DNA of 64,000 bases from DASRYH01 sp035687245. GTDB taxonomy: Bacteria > Actinomycetota > Coriobacteriia > Anaerosomatales > PHET01. Where the stretch lies: positions 75,575 to 139,574 of the forward strand of contig DASRYH010000042.1 in assembly GCA_035687245.1 (NCBI GenBank). The letters run 5' to 3'. Shown piece by piece: positions 24,901 to 32,743 of the stretch. Within the stretch, counting starts at the first letter, position 1, and every line of letters starts with the position of its first letter. The notes under the pieces are model-generated. The model searched no databases. It had not been told where the DNA came from and saw nothing but the letters and a program-made list of their open reading frames with translations. Both the position numbers and the translations under genes were made by a program.

Positions 24901-27630
24901 GTCGAGTCGGCGAAGAGCATCTCGTTCAAGGTGGACACAACCGCCCCGACGGCCCCGACTGTCGGCGCTACGCCGACGGGCTCGACGACGGCCGACGTTA
25001 CCTTCTCGGCTTCAAGCGACGCGGGCTCCGGTTTCGCCTACTACGACGTGCTCGTCAACGGCAGCCGCGCTACTACCACGACTGCCAATACCGTTTCGCT
25101 GACAGATCTCACCCCGGCCACCGTCTACGCGGTCTCTGTGGTCGCGGTCGACGCGGCGGGAAACCGCTCGCTCGCCGGCGATGCGCCGCTGTTCACCACG
25201 CAGGCCCTCGAAACATCGCCGTTCAAGACCGAGGTGGTCGTCGATCCGGCGCTGCCCGATGGCTCTAACGACTGGTACCAGCACGCGCCCACCATCACGC
25301 TGAGTTCGGACCCGGCTGCGCTCGTCCACTACTCGTGGGATTCGGCTGCCGGCCCGTGGAGCGACTACGCCTCGGCACTGACGGCTTCAGCGGGCGAGAG
25401 CACCTTCTCCTACTACGCAAGCGACAGCGCAATCCCGCCTGTGCGCCTCGACGAGACCGTCAGAAGCCTCACGTTCAAGGTCGACGAGCAGGCACCTTCG
25501 GCACCGGGCAACCTCGTCGGCTACGCGCCCTCGGCACGGACCGCCCAGCTCGTGTGGGACAACGTCTACGACGCCACGAGCGGGACCGACCAGTATCACG
25601 TCTACCAGCTCACTGGCAGCGACTGGACGATGGTGGGCTCTTCGAGTGAGGCATCGATCACGATCGGTGGTCTGGACGCTTCGGCAAGCCACACGTTCCG
25701 CGTCACCGCAATCGACCTTGCCGGCAATGAGTCGGTGCCCAGCGAAAGTGCCGCCGTCACTGACCTGTCGTCGTCGCCGGCCGATCCGCCGCAGCTCGTC
25801 GCCGCGCGTGCCGTCAGCGGCAATGCGGTCTACGTGAGCTGGTCTGAGGCCAGCCAGACGGTCGGGCCTGTCACCTATCACGTCTGGCGCTCTGAAGACA
25901 GCGACCCCTACGTTCACATCGCCGCCGTCGACGGTGCGCTCCACCGCAGCTTCGTCGACGACCAGGCATCGTCTTCGCATGACTACGTCTACGAGATCTC
26001 GGTCGAGGACAGTCGGGGCGAGGGCGTCAGAAGCGCGCCGTCGGTCACCGACCTCGACGCGCCTGCCGCGCACACCTACCCTCCGAGCGCTCCCGGCGCG
26101 CTGAAGGCGACGGCTCTGCCCGACGGCACCGTATCGCTGGAGTGGACAGCCGCTCACGTGCCGAATCTGACGGGCTACGTGGTGTTGCGTGCCCTGAGTC
26201 AGGGCGGCGAGGCAACCACGCTCACTGCCGATCCTGTCGCGACCACCGCTTACGTAGACGCGTCCACCGCAGGCCGACCCTTCGCCCGCTACTGGTACCG
26301 TGTCGCGTCCGTTGACGACAAGGGCGAAGTCGGCGCGCCCACCATCGATGCCTACGTGCGCACACTGGGCGTCTCGGGCACGGCCGCGCCGCACGCGACC
26401 TTCGCGCAGCCCGACAGCGACAACTGCAACAAGTGCCACAGCCTGCACGGCTCCAAGAAGTCGAACCACCTGCTCGCGCAGGAGAGTGCGACGGCGCTGT
26501 GCGACACGTGTCATGACGGTACTGGTGCTGCGCTCTCGATCGTCAACGACATCCCGCAGGATGGCACTGGCTCGTCTCACGGCATGGGGACGCGCGCCGA
26601 CCCGGGTGCGACGCTGTGCACCGACTGCCACAACCCGCACTTCGCTGGCGCGGCGTCGAACATGAACAACCTGCTCGCGTCCAAGGAGACCACGAGCGGC
26701 GTCGACTTCTGCTACTCGTGTCACGGCGAGAACTCCACGCTCCCCGGTGGAGACATGCGCTCGTTCCAGCAGACGGGGCACGAGAAGGGCATCGTCGCGC
26801 CGAACGGAATGTCGAGCATCACGTGCGCCGCGTGCCACCAGAGCCACGGTTCGGCCGCGAAGTCCCTGCTGACCGAGAACGCCGACTACACCACCTGCCT
26901 GCAGTGTCACAGCGCATCGGGCAACAACCCTGATGCGCCCGACAAGCAGTACCTGCTCGACATGAGTGCGGACTCCAGTGCACACCTGCCGCTGCTGGGT
27001 AGCGATCAGAGTGCGACCGGCGCCCGGCTCTCCTGCGTGAACTGCCACAACCCGCACCGGACGACGCCCCAGGACAAGGTCATCGATCCGTACTCGCCCA
27101 ACACTGTCTGGACGGGCAGCCGAATCGACTTCTGCCTGAGCTGTCACAAGGGTGATCCGCTGCCCAATGCAAGCGACATCGGCACCAGCGTGCCGGAGCC
27201 CTTGGGCGCCGGCGGCGCTACCACTCTGCCGGACATCGCGCGTTCTTATCTCGCCACTGACAGCGCGGAGACGACGCTCAGCCCGCACGGCGTTGGTGAC
27301 AGCAGCTACGACCTGGACGGCACGCCTGAGCGGTACGTGCGTGACTCGATGGGCTACCAGGTCGGTGACGTTCTGACCTGCGAGACCTGCCACGAGCAGC
27401 ACGGCGGCGCGAACGCATTTGCGCTGCGTGGCAGTATCAGCTCGAAGGACGGCTCGATCGTCCAGCGCGGCCTGCTCGTCATCAAGCTGCCGAACGACGA
27501 GGGCTACGACATGCGCTTCTTCTGTTCGGCATGCCACGTCATGAAGGCCTCGGAGCACCCGACGGGTCCGCTGAGCGCGCAGCCCATGGACTGCACGGGC
27601 TGCCACAGCCACGGGCACGGGCGCCTCTAG
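21979..27630 (+). CDS. Giant exported protein: Ycf48-like beta-propellers, OmpL47/FN3 modules and an 11-haem cytochrome c domain (1883 aa)
   Basis: A signal peptide (about residues 10-33) precedes 20 full and one decayed repeat of about 41 residues (63-905), each close to GWAVGxxGxIxxTxDGGxTWT, the Ycf48/BNR-type propeller blade. Next come two OmpL47/chitobiase-like modules (beginning near 910 and 1088) alternating with about four fibronectin type III domains to about residue 1470. The C-terminal 400 residues hold 11 CxxCH motifs (first at about 1482; CNKCH, CDTCH, CTDCH, CYSCH, CAACH, CLQCH, CVNCH, CLSCH, CETCH, CSACH, CTGCH). It has no C-terminal membrane helix or sortase motif. TTG 21979 follows GGAGA. 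The architecture implies a cell-surface or secreted electron-transfer protein; partner and acceptor are unknown. Confidence 0.85.
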   Translation: MTRRPSMAARAILLCVLAFLLVIANSPISAMAYLSTAPAGDRTWYWQNPEPQGNQLLDASFVSPSVGWAVGQSGTLLMTDSGGVVWEAQDSGTASDLRGVSFVDALNGWAVGGNGVIVHTTDGGITWSAQTSGTTTPLRAVDFFDANNGVAVGTGGRIIRTADGGATWTTGNSNTGEILYGVSMASASTGWAVGASGTICKTTNGGATWTIQKASTSLVLSSIYAIDTNTALLVGASGTVARTTNGGTSWTKPSPGTTVALYDISFASATDGWLVGTGGAISHTTDGGVTWTSQNSGTATLRAVAAGSSTSAHAFGDFGTSLRTNDGGSTWQSDAGGTAGSMYSVDFVDLSNGWAVGDGGALMRSTDGGDSWETLSAGKIALRGVDFIDLANGIAVGDGGRIVTTANGGTTWTTRTSGTTQNLRSVCYANSTTAWAVGETGAILRTMDGGVTWTTQTSGTNAILYSVDALSDTDVWVAGQQGVVKHTTSGGSTWTTVDPGTNRTFRCVEAVDASHVYLAGASGTLRYTANGGVSWTAQAPGVSTDIYAVGFGTAQAGWFVGADGVVGYTTNGGTSWTPQQSGTKNSLYDIHSADASTAWAVGANATVRHTNDAGTSWQSLSYGTVENLNDITFTDALNGWAVGANGMVRHTHDGGLTWRTLSAAISNALYAVAFTSDSAGVIVGQAGSIKTTSDGGVTWTTRSSGVSQTLRDVAFWDASNGIAVGDTGRILTTGNGGATWSSRNSGTNVNLKSVSVLDSTHAWVVGDGGRLLFSANGGQTWATRPSGVSVNLTGVKFVSATTGWFVGTSGTVRTTSNGGSSWTAQTSGTTRNLTSVSALDANRVWAAGLAGTILKSSDGGATWTNRPTGLSTDVNSINVLSATSGWAVGTGGTTVSTAAGAAPVTTAFLDPNAADGIDDWYVSPVTLTLQRDVPGVTRYSVASGIGPWSTYAGPVTLADGYHTVWYYSADTAGTVESAKSISFKVDTTAPTAPTVGATPTGSTTADVTFSASSDAGSGFAYYDVLVNGSRATTTTANTVSLTDLTPATVYAVSVVAVDAAGNRSLAGDAPLFTTQALETSPFKTEVVVDPALPDGSNDWYQHAPTITLSSDPAALVHYSWDSAAGPWSDYASALTASAGESTFSYYASDSAIPPVRLDETVRSLTFKVDEQAPSAPGNLVGYAPSARTAQLVWDNVYDATSGTDQYHVYQLTGSDWTMVGSSSEASITIGGLDASASHTFRVTAIDLAGNESVPSESAAVTDLSSSPADPPQLVAARAVSGNAVYVSWSEASQTVGPVTYHVWRSEDSDPYVHIAAVDGALHRSFVDDQASSSHDYVYEISVEDSRGEGVRSAPSVTDLDAPAAHTYPPSAPGALKATALPDGTVSLEWTAAHVPNLTGYVVLRALSQGGEATTLTADPVATTAYVDASTAGRPFARYWYRVASVDDKGEVGAPTIDAYVRTLGVSGTAAPHATFAQPDSDNCNKCHSLHGSKKSNHLLAQESATALCDTCHDGTGAALSIVNDIPQDGTGSSHGMGTRADPGATLCTDCHNPHFAGAASNMNNLLASKETTSGVDFCYSCHGENSTLPGGDMRSFQQTGHEKGIVAPNGMSSITCAACHQSHGSAAKSLLTENADYTTCLQCHSASGNNPDAPDKQYLLDMSADSSAHLPLLGSDQSATGARLSCVNCHNPHRTTPQDKVIDPYSPNTVWTGSRIDFCLSCHKGDPLPNASDIGTSVPEPLGAGGATTLPDIARSYLATDSAETTLSPHGVGDSSYDLDGTPERYVRDSMGYQVGDVLTCETCHEQHGGANAFALRGSISSKDGSIVQRGLLVIKLPNDEGYDMRFFCSACHVMKASEHPTGPLSAQPMDCTGCHSHGHGRL
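22165..24695 (+). repeat. Coding tandem repeat of about 123 bp, 21 units (propeller blades)
   Basis: Within the giant gene, a unit of roughly 41 codons recurs 21 times, with the GWAVG-like strand first at 22165 and last at about 24630. Unit identity is high at a few positions (GG, TW, SGT) but the DNA is diverged, so the repeats are old rather than freshly amplified. Twenty-one equals three times seven, the blade number of Ycf48 propellers. Confidence 0.8.
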
Positions 27631-27646
27631 CGCGAAAGGGAAGCCG

Positions 27647-28318
27647 ATGGCCGTAGGCGTTCTGACCATCGCATACGCCGCCTACACCGTCGTGATGCTC
27701 GCGCTTGCAGTGTGGGCGTTCTCCCTGTTCTGGCGCCGACGCTCTATCGCGTCGTTCACGGTTGCGCTGCCGATCGCGCTGCTCGTGTGGGACAACGGCA
27801 TCGTCGCGATCGGCTCGCTTCTCGGGCCGGGCCCTCTGCTTGAGGCGCTGTCGTGGCCGCGTTTCGTGGGTCACGCGGTGTTCACGCCCATCTGGATCGT
27901 GACCGCCTTCGAGTACGCTCGTCGCGCTGGCGCTCCACGCCTGCAGGGCATGGCCAGCAAGGCTGCCGAATGGGTGCTCTACGCCGCGATGGTCGCGCTC
28001 GGCGTCCTCCGCTCGGTCATCCTCCTCAGGATGGTCGTCGAGCGCCAAGCCGAGCTCGTCTACTACACCAACGGTGGGGGCTTTCCGGGGCCGCCGATCC
28101 CCGCGCTCGTGATGGTCGTCGTGCTCATCGCGTGCGGCTGGTCGGTCTCGCGCCAGACCGGGTGGCGCTGGATGCTCTTCGGCGGCGTCGTCATGTTCGT
28201 GGCGGCGGCCGTGCCCACCTCGATGGTCGGCTTCTGGCTCTCCAACACCGGCGAGGTCGTGCTCTCGGCTGCGCTCGTCGCCACTGAGCGCTTCATGCAG
28301 CGGCGCGAATCCGCCTAG
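27647..28318 (+). CDS. Seven-helix membrane protein downstream of the multihaem gene (223 aa)
   Basis: Seven hydrophobic segments span nearly the whole protein (about residues 5-28, 36-58, 68-90, 105-128, 145-162, 170-190 and 198-218). I do not recognise the family. ATG 27647 has GAAAGGGAAG upstream and lies 16 bp after the multihaem stop, so the genes are co-transcribed. By analogy with the 7-TM protein beside the mono-haem cytochrome at 12627, it may be the membrane partner that passes electrons to or from the cytochrome. Its stop overlaps by 3 bp the stop of the convergent lipoprotein gene. Confidence 0.7.
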   Translation: MAVGVLTIAYAAYTVVMLALAVWAFSLFWRRRSIASFTVALPIALLVWDNGIVAIGSLLGPGPLLEALSWPRFVGHAVFTPIWIVTAFEYARRAGAPRLQGMASKAAEWVLYAAMVALGVLRSVILLRMVVERQAELVYYTNGGGFPGPPIPALVMVVVLIACGWSVSRQTGWRWMLFGGVVMFVAAAVPTSMVGFWLSNTGEVVLSAALVATERFMQRRESA

Positions 28319-29190
28319 ACGCCAACAGCACCGCTCATCAGCCGAAGTATGTTGTCCAGCAGACGCACGTTGTCGGCCTCGTTGATCGCGATGTTGGCGA
28401 AGATGGCGTCGTCACCGGTGACGATCACGTGTCCCTTGCCCACAGTCGCCGAGCCCACGATGCCAAACGACGCCGTCTCGCTGGGCTCCTGCGAGCCGCT
28501 GTTGTCCGCATCGATCCACGTGCCCCGGCCGCTCTTCACCGGGGTGGAGGCGTTCTTTGAAGACGTCGCTACCGGCCATCCCGAGACGACGAAGACGCGC
28601 GAGACGCCTTCGGTGAGATAGCTCTTCTCGATCTCGTCGGCGACAAAGACGCCCGCGTCCATTCCCGGTACCGGGGCCTCAGACGCCATCACAAACGGCG
28701 TGACCGGCAGTCCCCAGTGGGCGGGCACAGCGAGCACGGGAAACGGAACGTGGATCGTCAGCAGCAGCGTGCCGCCGCGCTCGATGAAGTCGTTGACCGC
28801 GATGTACTCCTCGCGGGTCAGAGGACGCATCGGTCCCGCGATCATCAGGCCCGTCGCATTGGCAAGCGTGTCTGCGTTGATCGTCTGCGTGTTCACTCGC
28901 ACGTCGAAGCCAGCCTGCTTCATGCGTTCGATGGCGCGCGACTGGCCGAGCTCGGTCGTGTCGTCGGGGCCGAAGATCTCGCCGTGCGCCATGTCGAAGA
29001 CGAGCACCGCGCCTGGTGCCACCTGCGGTGCGGCCGGTAGCTCCGCTGTCGGCGGTGACTGTTGCTCCTGTGCCGAAGTAGCGGATTCGCTCGTGCTGGC
29101 GCTGTCGCCGGGAGTGGGGGCCTTGCAGCCTGAGACCGCGAGCGTCAGGCAGAGCAGCGAGGCGAGAAAGAAGCGAGTTTTGGTCGTCAT
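28315..29190 (-). CDS. Lipoprotein with DUF4350/GATase1-like domain (291 aa)
   Basis: A lipoprotein signal (MTTKTRFFLASLLCL, lipobox AVSGC, Cys near residue 22) is followed by a Ser/Thr/Gln linker to about 60. The domain after it (VLVFDMAHGEIFG; later GGTLLLTIHVPF; end VIVTGDDAIFAN, then LLDNILRLM) resembles DUF4350-type, class I glutamine-amidotransferase-like folds that lack the catalytic triad, found in ABC-associated surface proteins. It converges on the 7-TM gene of the multihaem operon. The function is unknown and the domain assignment is moderate. Confidence 0.65.
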   Translation of the reverse strand: MTTKTRFFLASLLCLTLAVSGCKAPTPGDSASTSESATSAQEQQSPPTAELPAAPQVAPGAVLVFDMAHGEIFGPDDTTELGQSRAIERMKQAGFDVRVNTQTINADTLANATGLMIAGPMRPLTREEYIAVNDFIERGGTLLLTIHVPFPVLAVPAHWGLPVTPFVMASEAPVPGMDAGVFVADEIEKSYLTEGVSRVFVVSGWPVATSSKNASTPVKSGRGTWIDADNSGSQEPSETASFGIVGSATVGKGHVIVTGDDAIFANIAINEADNVRLLDNILRLMSGAVGV

Positions 29191-29223
29191 GGAAGCCCTT
29201 TGGGGTCTCTGATTGATACTATT

Positions 29224-29242
29224 GGAGTAGCAATAGCACTCC
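29224..29242. other. Inverted repeat in the divergent 29191-29318 intergenic region
   Basis: GGAGT and ACTCC arms with an inner GC/GC pair (GGAGTAGCAATAGCACTCC) lie 34-52 bp upstream of the lipoprotein start. A TGCCGAA copy follows directly. It could be an operator for the leftward lipoprotein gene or the rightward PAS gene. No clear -10/-35 pair was identified. Confidence 0.3.
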
Positions 29243-29318
29243 CTGCCGAAGGATTGTACGCGCAGCTGGGCATCGCGGACAGCTGATTTGGTTGCCTACG
29301 CGACTTCGGCGGAACAAG

Positions 29319-30233
29319 ATGGGGCCAGAGGTCGCCACGAGAAACGGCTGCACGATGCGCGACATCTTCGAAGAGCTACTCGCACGCGCCGACATCGGTA
29401 TTGCCGTGCTCGCGCCTAATTGGACGGTCGAGCGGGCAAGTACCGCCCTCGCGCGCTTGCTCGGCCGTGAACCCGACAGCCTCGCCGCCTTCCCACTGCT
29501 CGACGTCATGCCCGTCAGCGACCGCCTGCACGTGCGCGGACTTCTCTCAGTGCTTGCGAATGACTCGCTAGGCACCGTGCGCGCGGTCGTGCGTGTCGTT
29601 CGGCCCGACGGCGCCATCATCGTCCTCAAATCGGTCTTCACGCGCATCGGCGAAGGCGAGGACGAACGGATCATCGCGCTGCTCTCGGATATCACCGCCG
29701 AAGAGGAGGCGCTGGAACAGAAGCGTCGGCAAGAAGAGCATCTGCTACGCGCCTATGCCGATCTCGTCTACTCAATCACGGGCGGCCGCCTGCTCATCGT
29801 CAACGAGTTGGAGCTGCTCGATCAGCTGGGGAGTCCGGTCTTCGGCCCCGCGCACTTCGACGACGAGATCGGGCCGAGCCGTGTTCGGCATGCCGCGCGA
29901 GAAGCGGTCCTCACACTCGATGAGGTTGTGTGGGACGACGGCTTCGAGCTGGGCTTCGGCGAGTTACTCGTCAACGCGCTCACGCACGCGGGCGGTGGAA
30001 GGGCCTCGCTGCACGTCTGTGGCGACGTACTCCAAGCCGTCGTGCAAGACGATGGGGCGGGTGTGGACTTCACGACGATCACGAGGGCCGCTCTGGACTC
30101 TCCGGACTTGCAGCTGCCGGTCCTGGGGATCGGCTTCACGCTGATGCTCTCGTTCGCCGACCGCATGCTGATATCGACCGGGCCGACCGGCTCCATGATG
30201 GTGCTGGAGAAGGCGTCGCCCGCGCCCGAGTAG
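29319..30233 (+). CDS. PAS-domain protein with an HATPase-like C-terminal domain
   Basis: A PAS sensor domain occupies about residues 15-130 (DIGIAVLAPNWTVERAS... to LLSDITAEEEALEQ). A short coiled linker is followed by a GHKL ATPase-like domain: ELLVNALTHAGGG (N-box), VQDDGAGVD (G1 box) and a G2-like GIGFTLMLSFADRM. There is no clear histidine phospho-acceptor (DHP) region, so it may be an atypical sensor kinase or an RsbW-like switch kinase. The frame is open from TTG 29292; ATG 29319 and ATG 29355 are alternatives without decisive Shine-Dalgarno support. It converges on a GGDEF-EAL gene with a 6-bp gap. No response regulator is adjacent. Confidence 0.7.
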   Translation: MGPEVATRNGCTMRDIFEELLARADIGIAVLAPNWTVERASTALARLLGREPDSLAAFPLLDVMPVSDRLHVRGLLSVLANDSLGTVRAVVRVVRPDGAIIVLKSVFTRIGEGEDERIIALLSDITAEEEALEQKRRQEEHLLRAYADLVYSITGGRLLIVNELELLDQLGSPVFGPAHFDDEIGPSRVRHAAREAVLTLDEVVWDDGFELGFGELLVNALTHAGGGRASLHVCGDVLQAVVQDDGAGVDFTTITRAALDSPDLQLPVLGIGFTLMLSFADRMLISTGPTGSMMVLEKASPAPE

Positions 30234-30239
30234 CGGGGC

Positions 30240-32555
30240 TTAGCAGCCGAGTGCGGCCATCTGTGGGTGCACGTGGCGGTCGTTGTGCCGCGCGAGCACT
30301 TCAGCAACCGGAGCCGCGCTGCCAATGAGGTGTCCCTCGACAGAGTCCACGCCGAAGACGCGCAGCAGGTGCAGCGCGTTTTGGGACTCGACGAACTCGG
30401 CAGTCGTCTTCATGTTCAGTCCGCGGGCGAGCTCGACCATGGCGCGGACGAGGTGGCGATCGTTGGCCGACGTACTCATCGAGCCGACGAAACTGCCGTC
30501 GATCTTGACCGCGTCGATAGGCAAACGCTTCAGGTGGAAGAAGGACGTGAAGCCCGAACCGAAGTCGTCGAGTGCGATCTTGCAGCCCATCGCGTGCAGG
30601 GCCCCGAGCGCGTCGGCCATGCCCGCCGGATCGGCGATGACGGCGTCTTCGGTCAACTCGAGGGTCAAGCGTGTGAGGTCGATGTCCAGGCTGCTGCTGA
30701 GCTTCTTCAGCGTCGTCAGCAGACGCGCGTCGCTGATCGTCTTCACGGATAGGTTCACGTTGAGGCCGAACGACTGGTGCGCGTGCTCCTCGAGAATGCG
30801 GGCGGCCTGCGTGAGCATCCACAGGTCGATATCGACGATGGCGCCGCTGCGCTCTGCGATGGGCAGGAAGCGCTCGGGCAGGATCAGCTCGTCGGCGTCG
30901 CGCTGTTCGAGACGGATGAGCAGCTCATAGGCGCTCACCACGCCGGTGCCGGCATCGCAGATCGGCTGCGCGAAGACGTCGAAGGCATCCGCGGCCAGCG
31001 CGTGCTCGACGATTCCCGTCCAGGCGCGCACGTCGTCGGCGCCCGACGCGTAGCCGTCAGCGACTTCGAAGACCTTGTAGCGCGAACGGCCGAGGTTCTT
31101 GGCGCGATACATCGTTGAGTCGGCCAGCGAGACAAGCTCCTCGGCGTCCATGCTGTGCTCGGGGTAGAGAACCACGCCGATGCTCGCCGAAACGCGCAGG
31201 CTGCGGCCGTGTGCTTCGGCGCGCATACCCGCAAAGCCGCGCAGGAGGCGCTCGGCCGTAGAGGACGCGGCGCGCTCGTCGGCGTCGGGCAACAGGATCG
31301 CGAACTCATCGCCGCCGATGCGTGCGATGAGGCTGTCGGAGCGCACGCACGCGCTCAGCATGCGAGAGACCGAGACCAGCAGGTCGTCTCCGACCTTATG
31401 TCCCAGGGCGTCGTTGATCTCCTTGAAGCCGTCGAGGTCGAGCCAGAGCACAGCTCCCTCGTTGCCTTCGGCAGAGGCCTGGACGAGTGTCATGCGCAGG
31501 CGTTCCTCGAAGCGGCGGCGGTTCGCCAGGCCGGTGAGGAAGTCGTGGCTGGCGATGTGCAGCAGCTCGTTCTCCTGGCGACGGCGCGCGGTGACGTCAC
31601 GTGCGATGCCGTGGACGATCGAGCTGTCTTCAGCTGCGGGGAGCAGCGTGATCTCGAGGTCGAGAGAGCGGCCGTTTCCGGGGCAGCCGTCGATGTTGAT
31701 GACGATGCCCTCGCGAGGCAGGTCGCGCTCGAGCCGGACGACGAGGCGCTGAGCCTCGACGCCGAAGAGGGCCGAGGCGTGACGCCCGACAGCCTGCTCG
31801 GGAGTGATGCCGAAGAAGCGCTCGACGGCGGAGCTTGCGAAGGTGAAGTTGCCGTCGCGATGCATGGTGAAGACGAGGTCGTTGAGGTTGTTGATCAGGC
31901 TGCGGTAGCGCGTTTCGGTAAGCTCCACCGCACGCTCCGCGGTGGCCCGGCGCTCGGCTTGAGACTGCAGGTCGACAACGGTGGCCTCAAGCTCAGCGGT
32001 GCGGTCGCGCACCCGGTTCTCGAGCTCGTCGCGGTTCTCCTCGACTTGGCGCTTTGACTCCTCGAGCTCGTTGACCATCGCCTCGATGTTGACCGCAAGT
32101 GAGGCGATCTCGTCGTTGCCGTGGAACTCGAGCGGCTCAGGACGACCTGACTTGCGGATGCGGCGCACGCCGCCCTCGAGCTGCGTAACCCGATCGAGCA
32201 CCATCCGGTTGATGCCCCGGTTGAGCACGGCGATCGCAAAACCGATCGCGAGAATGACCGCTATCACGAGCGAGGCGAGCGTGCGCAGAGTGCGGTCCCA
32301 CACAGAGTTGGCGCTGAGGTGGTCGGTGACGCCGGTCGGCGAGAACGGGCCGGTCAGACCGGTGATACGCGCGAGTACACCGGTCTGTGCCTGCGGGACG
32401 GCGTCGACGCCACTGGCGGGAGAGAAGACCGCTTCGGCCCGGGAAAGCGTGTCAGCGGCCCGGAACAGCAGGACGCCGGCCGTCGAAAGAACGACGACCG
32501 ACAGAAGTGCCATCACGACTGCGACGTAGGCTATGACTCGCCGGCCAAGCTTCAC
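30240..32555 (-). CDS. Membrane PAS-GGDEF-EAL protein (cyclic-di-GMP turnover), 771 aa
   Basis: Two membrane helices (about residues 8-30 and 92-112) bracket a small extracytoplasmic segment. A HAMP-like/coiled-coil stretch (115-210), a PAS domain (about 215-330), GGDEF (335-500) and EAL (515-765) follow. The cyclase motif RIGGDEF is intact. In the phosphodiesterase domain the signature reads YELLIRL (ELL in place of EAL), while DDFGSG, ELTE and KIDGSF are present and the usual QG near the end is EG (VEGHLIG). It may therefore act mainly as a cyclase, or retain weak hydrolysis. GTG 32555 follows AAGGGG. The upstream leader has an ACCCCC-loop hairpin. Confidence 0.9.
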   Translation of the reverse strand: MKLGRRVIAYVAVVMALLSVVVLSTAGVLLFRAADTLSRAEAVFSPASGVDAVPQAQTGVLARITGLTGPFSPTGVTDHLSANSVWDRTLRTLASLVIAVILAIGFAIAVLNRGINRMVLDRVTQLEGGVRRIRKSGRPEPLEFHGNDEIASLAVNIEAMVNELEESKRQVEENRDELENRVRDRTAELEATVVDLQSQAERRATAERAVELTETRYRSLINNLNDLVFTMHRDGNFTFASSAVERFFGITPEQAVGRHASALFGVEAQRLVVRLERDLPREGIVINIDGCPGNGRSLDLEITLLPAAEDSSIVHGIARDVTARRRQENELLHIASHDFLTGLANRRRFEERLRMTLVQASAEGNEGAVLWLDLDGFKEINDALGHKVGDDLLVSVSRMLSACVRSDSLIARIGGDEFAILLPDADERAASSTAERLLRGFAGMRAEAHGRSLRVSASIGVVLYPEHSMDAEELVSLADSTMYRAKNLGRSRYKVFEVADGYASGADDVRAWTGIVEHALAADAFDVFAQPICDAGTGVVSAYELLIRLEQRDADELILPERFLPIAERSGAIVDIDLWMLTQAARILEEHAHQSFGLNVNLSVKTISDARLLTTLKKLSSSLDIDLTRLTLELTEDAVIADPAGMADALGALHAMGCKIALDDFGSGFTSFFHLKRLPIDAVKIDGSFVGSMSTSANDRHLVRAMVELARGLNMKTTAEFVESQNALHLLRVFGVDSVEGHLIGSAAPVAEVLARHNDRHVHPQMAALGC

Positions 32556-32655
32556 CCGAACCCCTTAACGCCATGAGCATCCTTGCGGCCGCACCAAACC
32601 AGCTGCAAAGGTGTCATCGGCATACGGTCAAGGGGGCTTGAGAGAGTGTTTCAGC

Positions 32656-32685
32656 AGCTCGTTGGGGGTAATGGGGGTTCGAGCT
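32656..32685 (-). promoter_or_regulatory. Hairpin with repeated ACCCCC loop upstream of the 771-aa GGDEF-EAL gene
   Basis: In the 32556-32743 gap, AGCTCG and CGAGCT arms enclose an 18-nt loop that on the minus strand contains ACCCCC twice around ATT. The 12-mer CATTACCCCCAA inside it recurs exactly at 38473-38484, in the leader of the second GGDEF-EAL gene. It lies about 100-130 bp before the GTG start. Its role is unknown. Confidence 0.4.
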
Positions 32686-32743
32686 ATCCACGTGGTCAAT
32701 TCATTGGCGACAACACACGGACGAGGATGCGAGAAAGCGGTTC

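Noticed and set aside
26400..27630. Sortase or membrane anchor at the end of the multihaem protein
   Set aside because: No LPxTG-like motif, hydrophobic helix or basic tail follows the last CxxCH; the protein ends HSHGHGRL.
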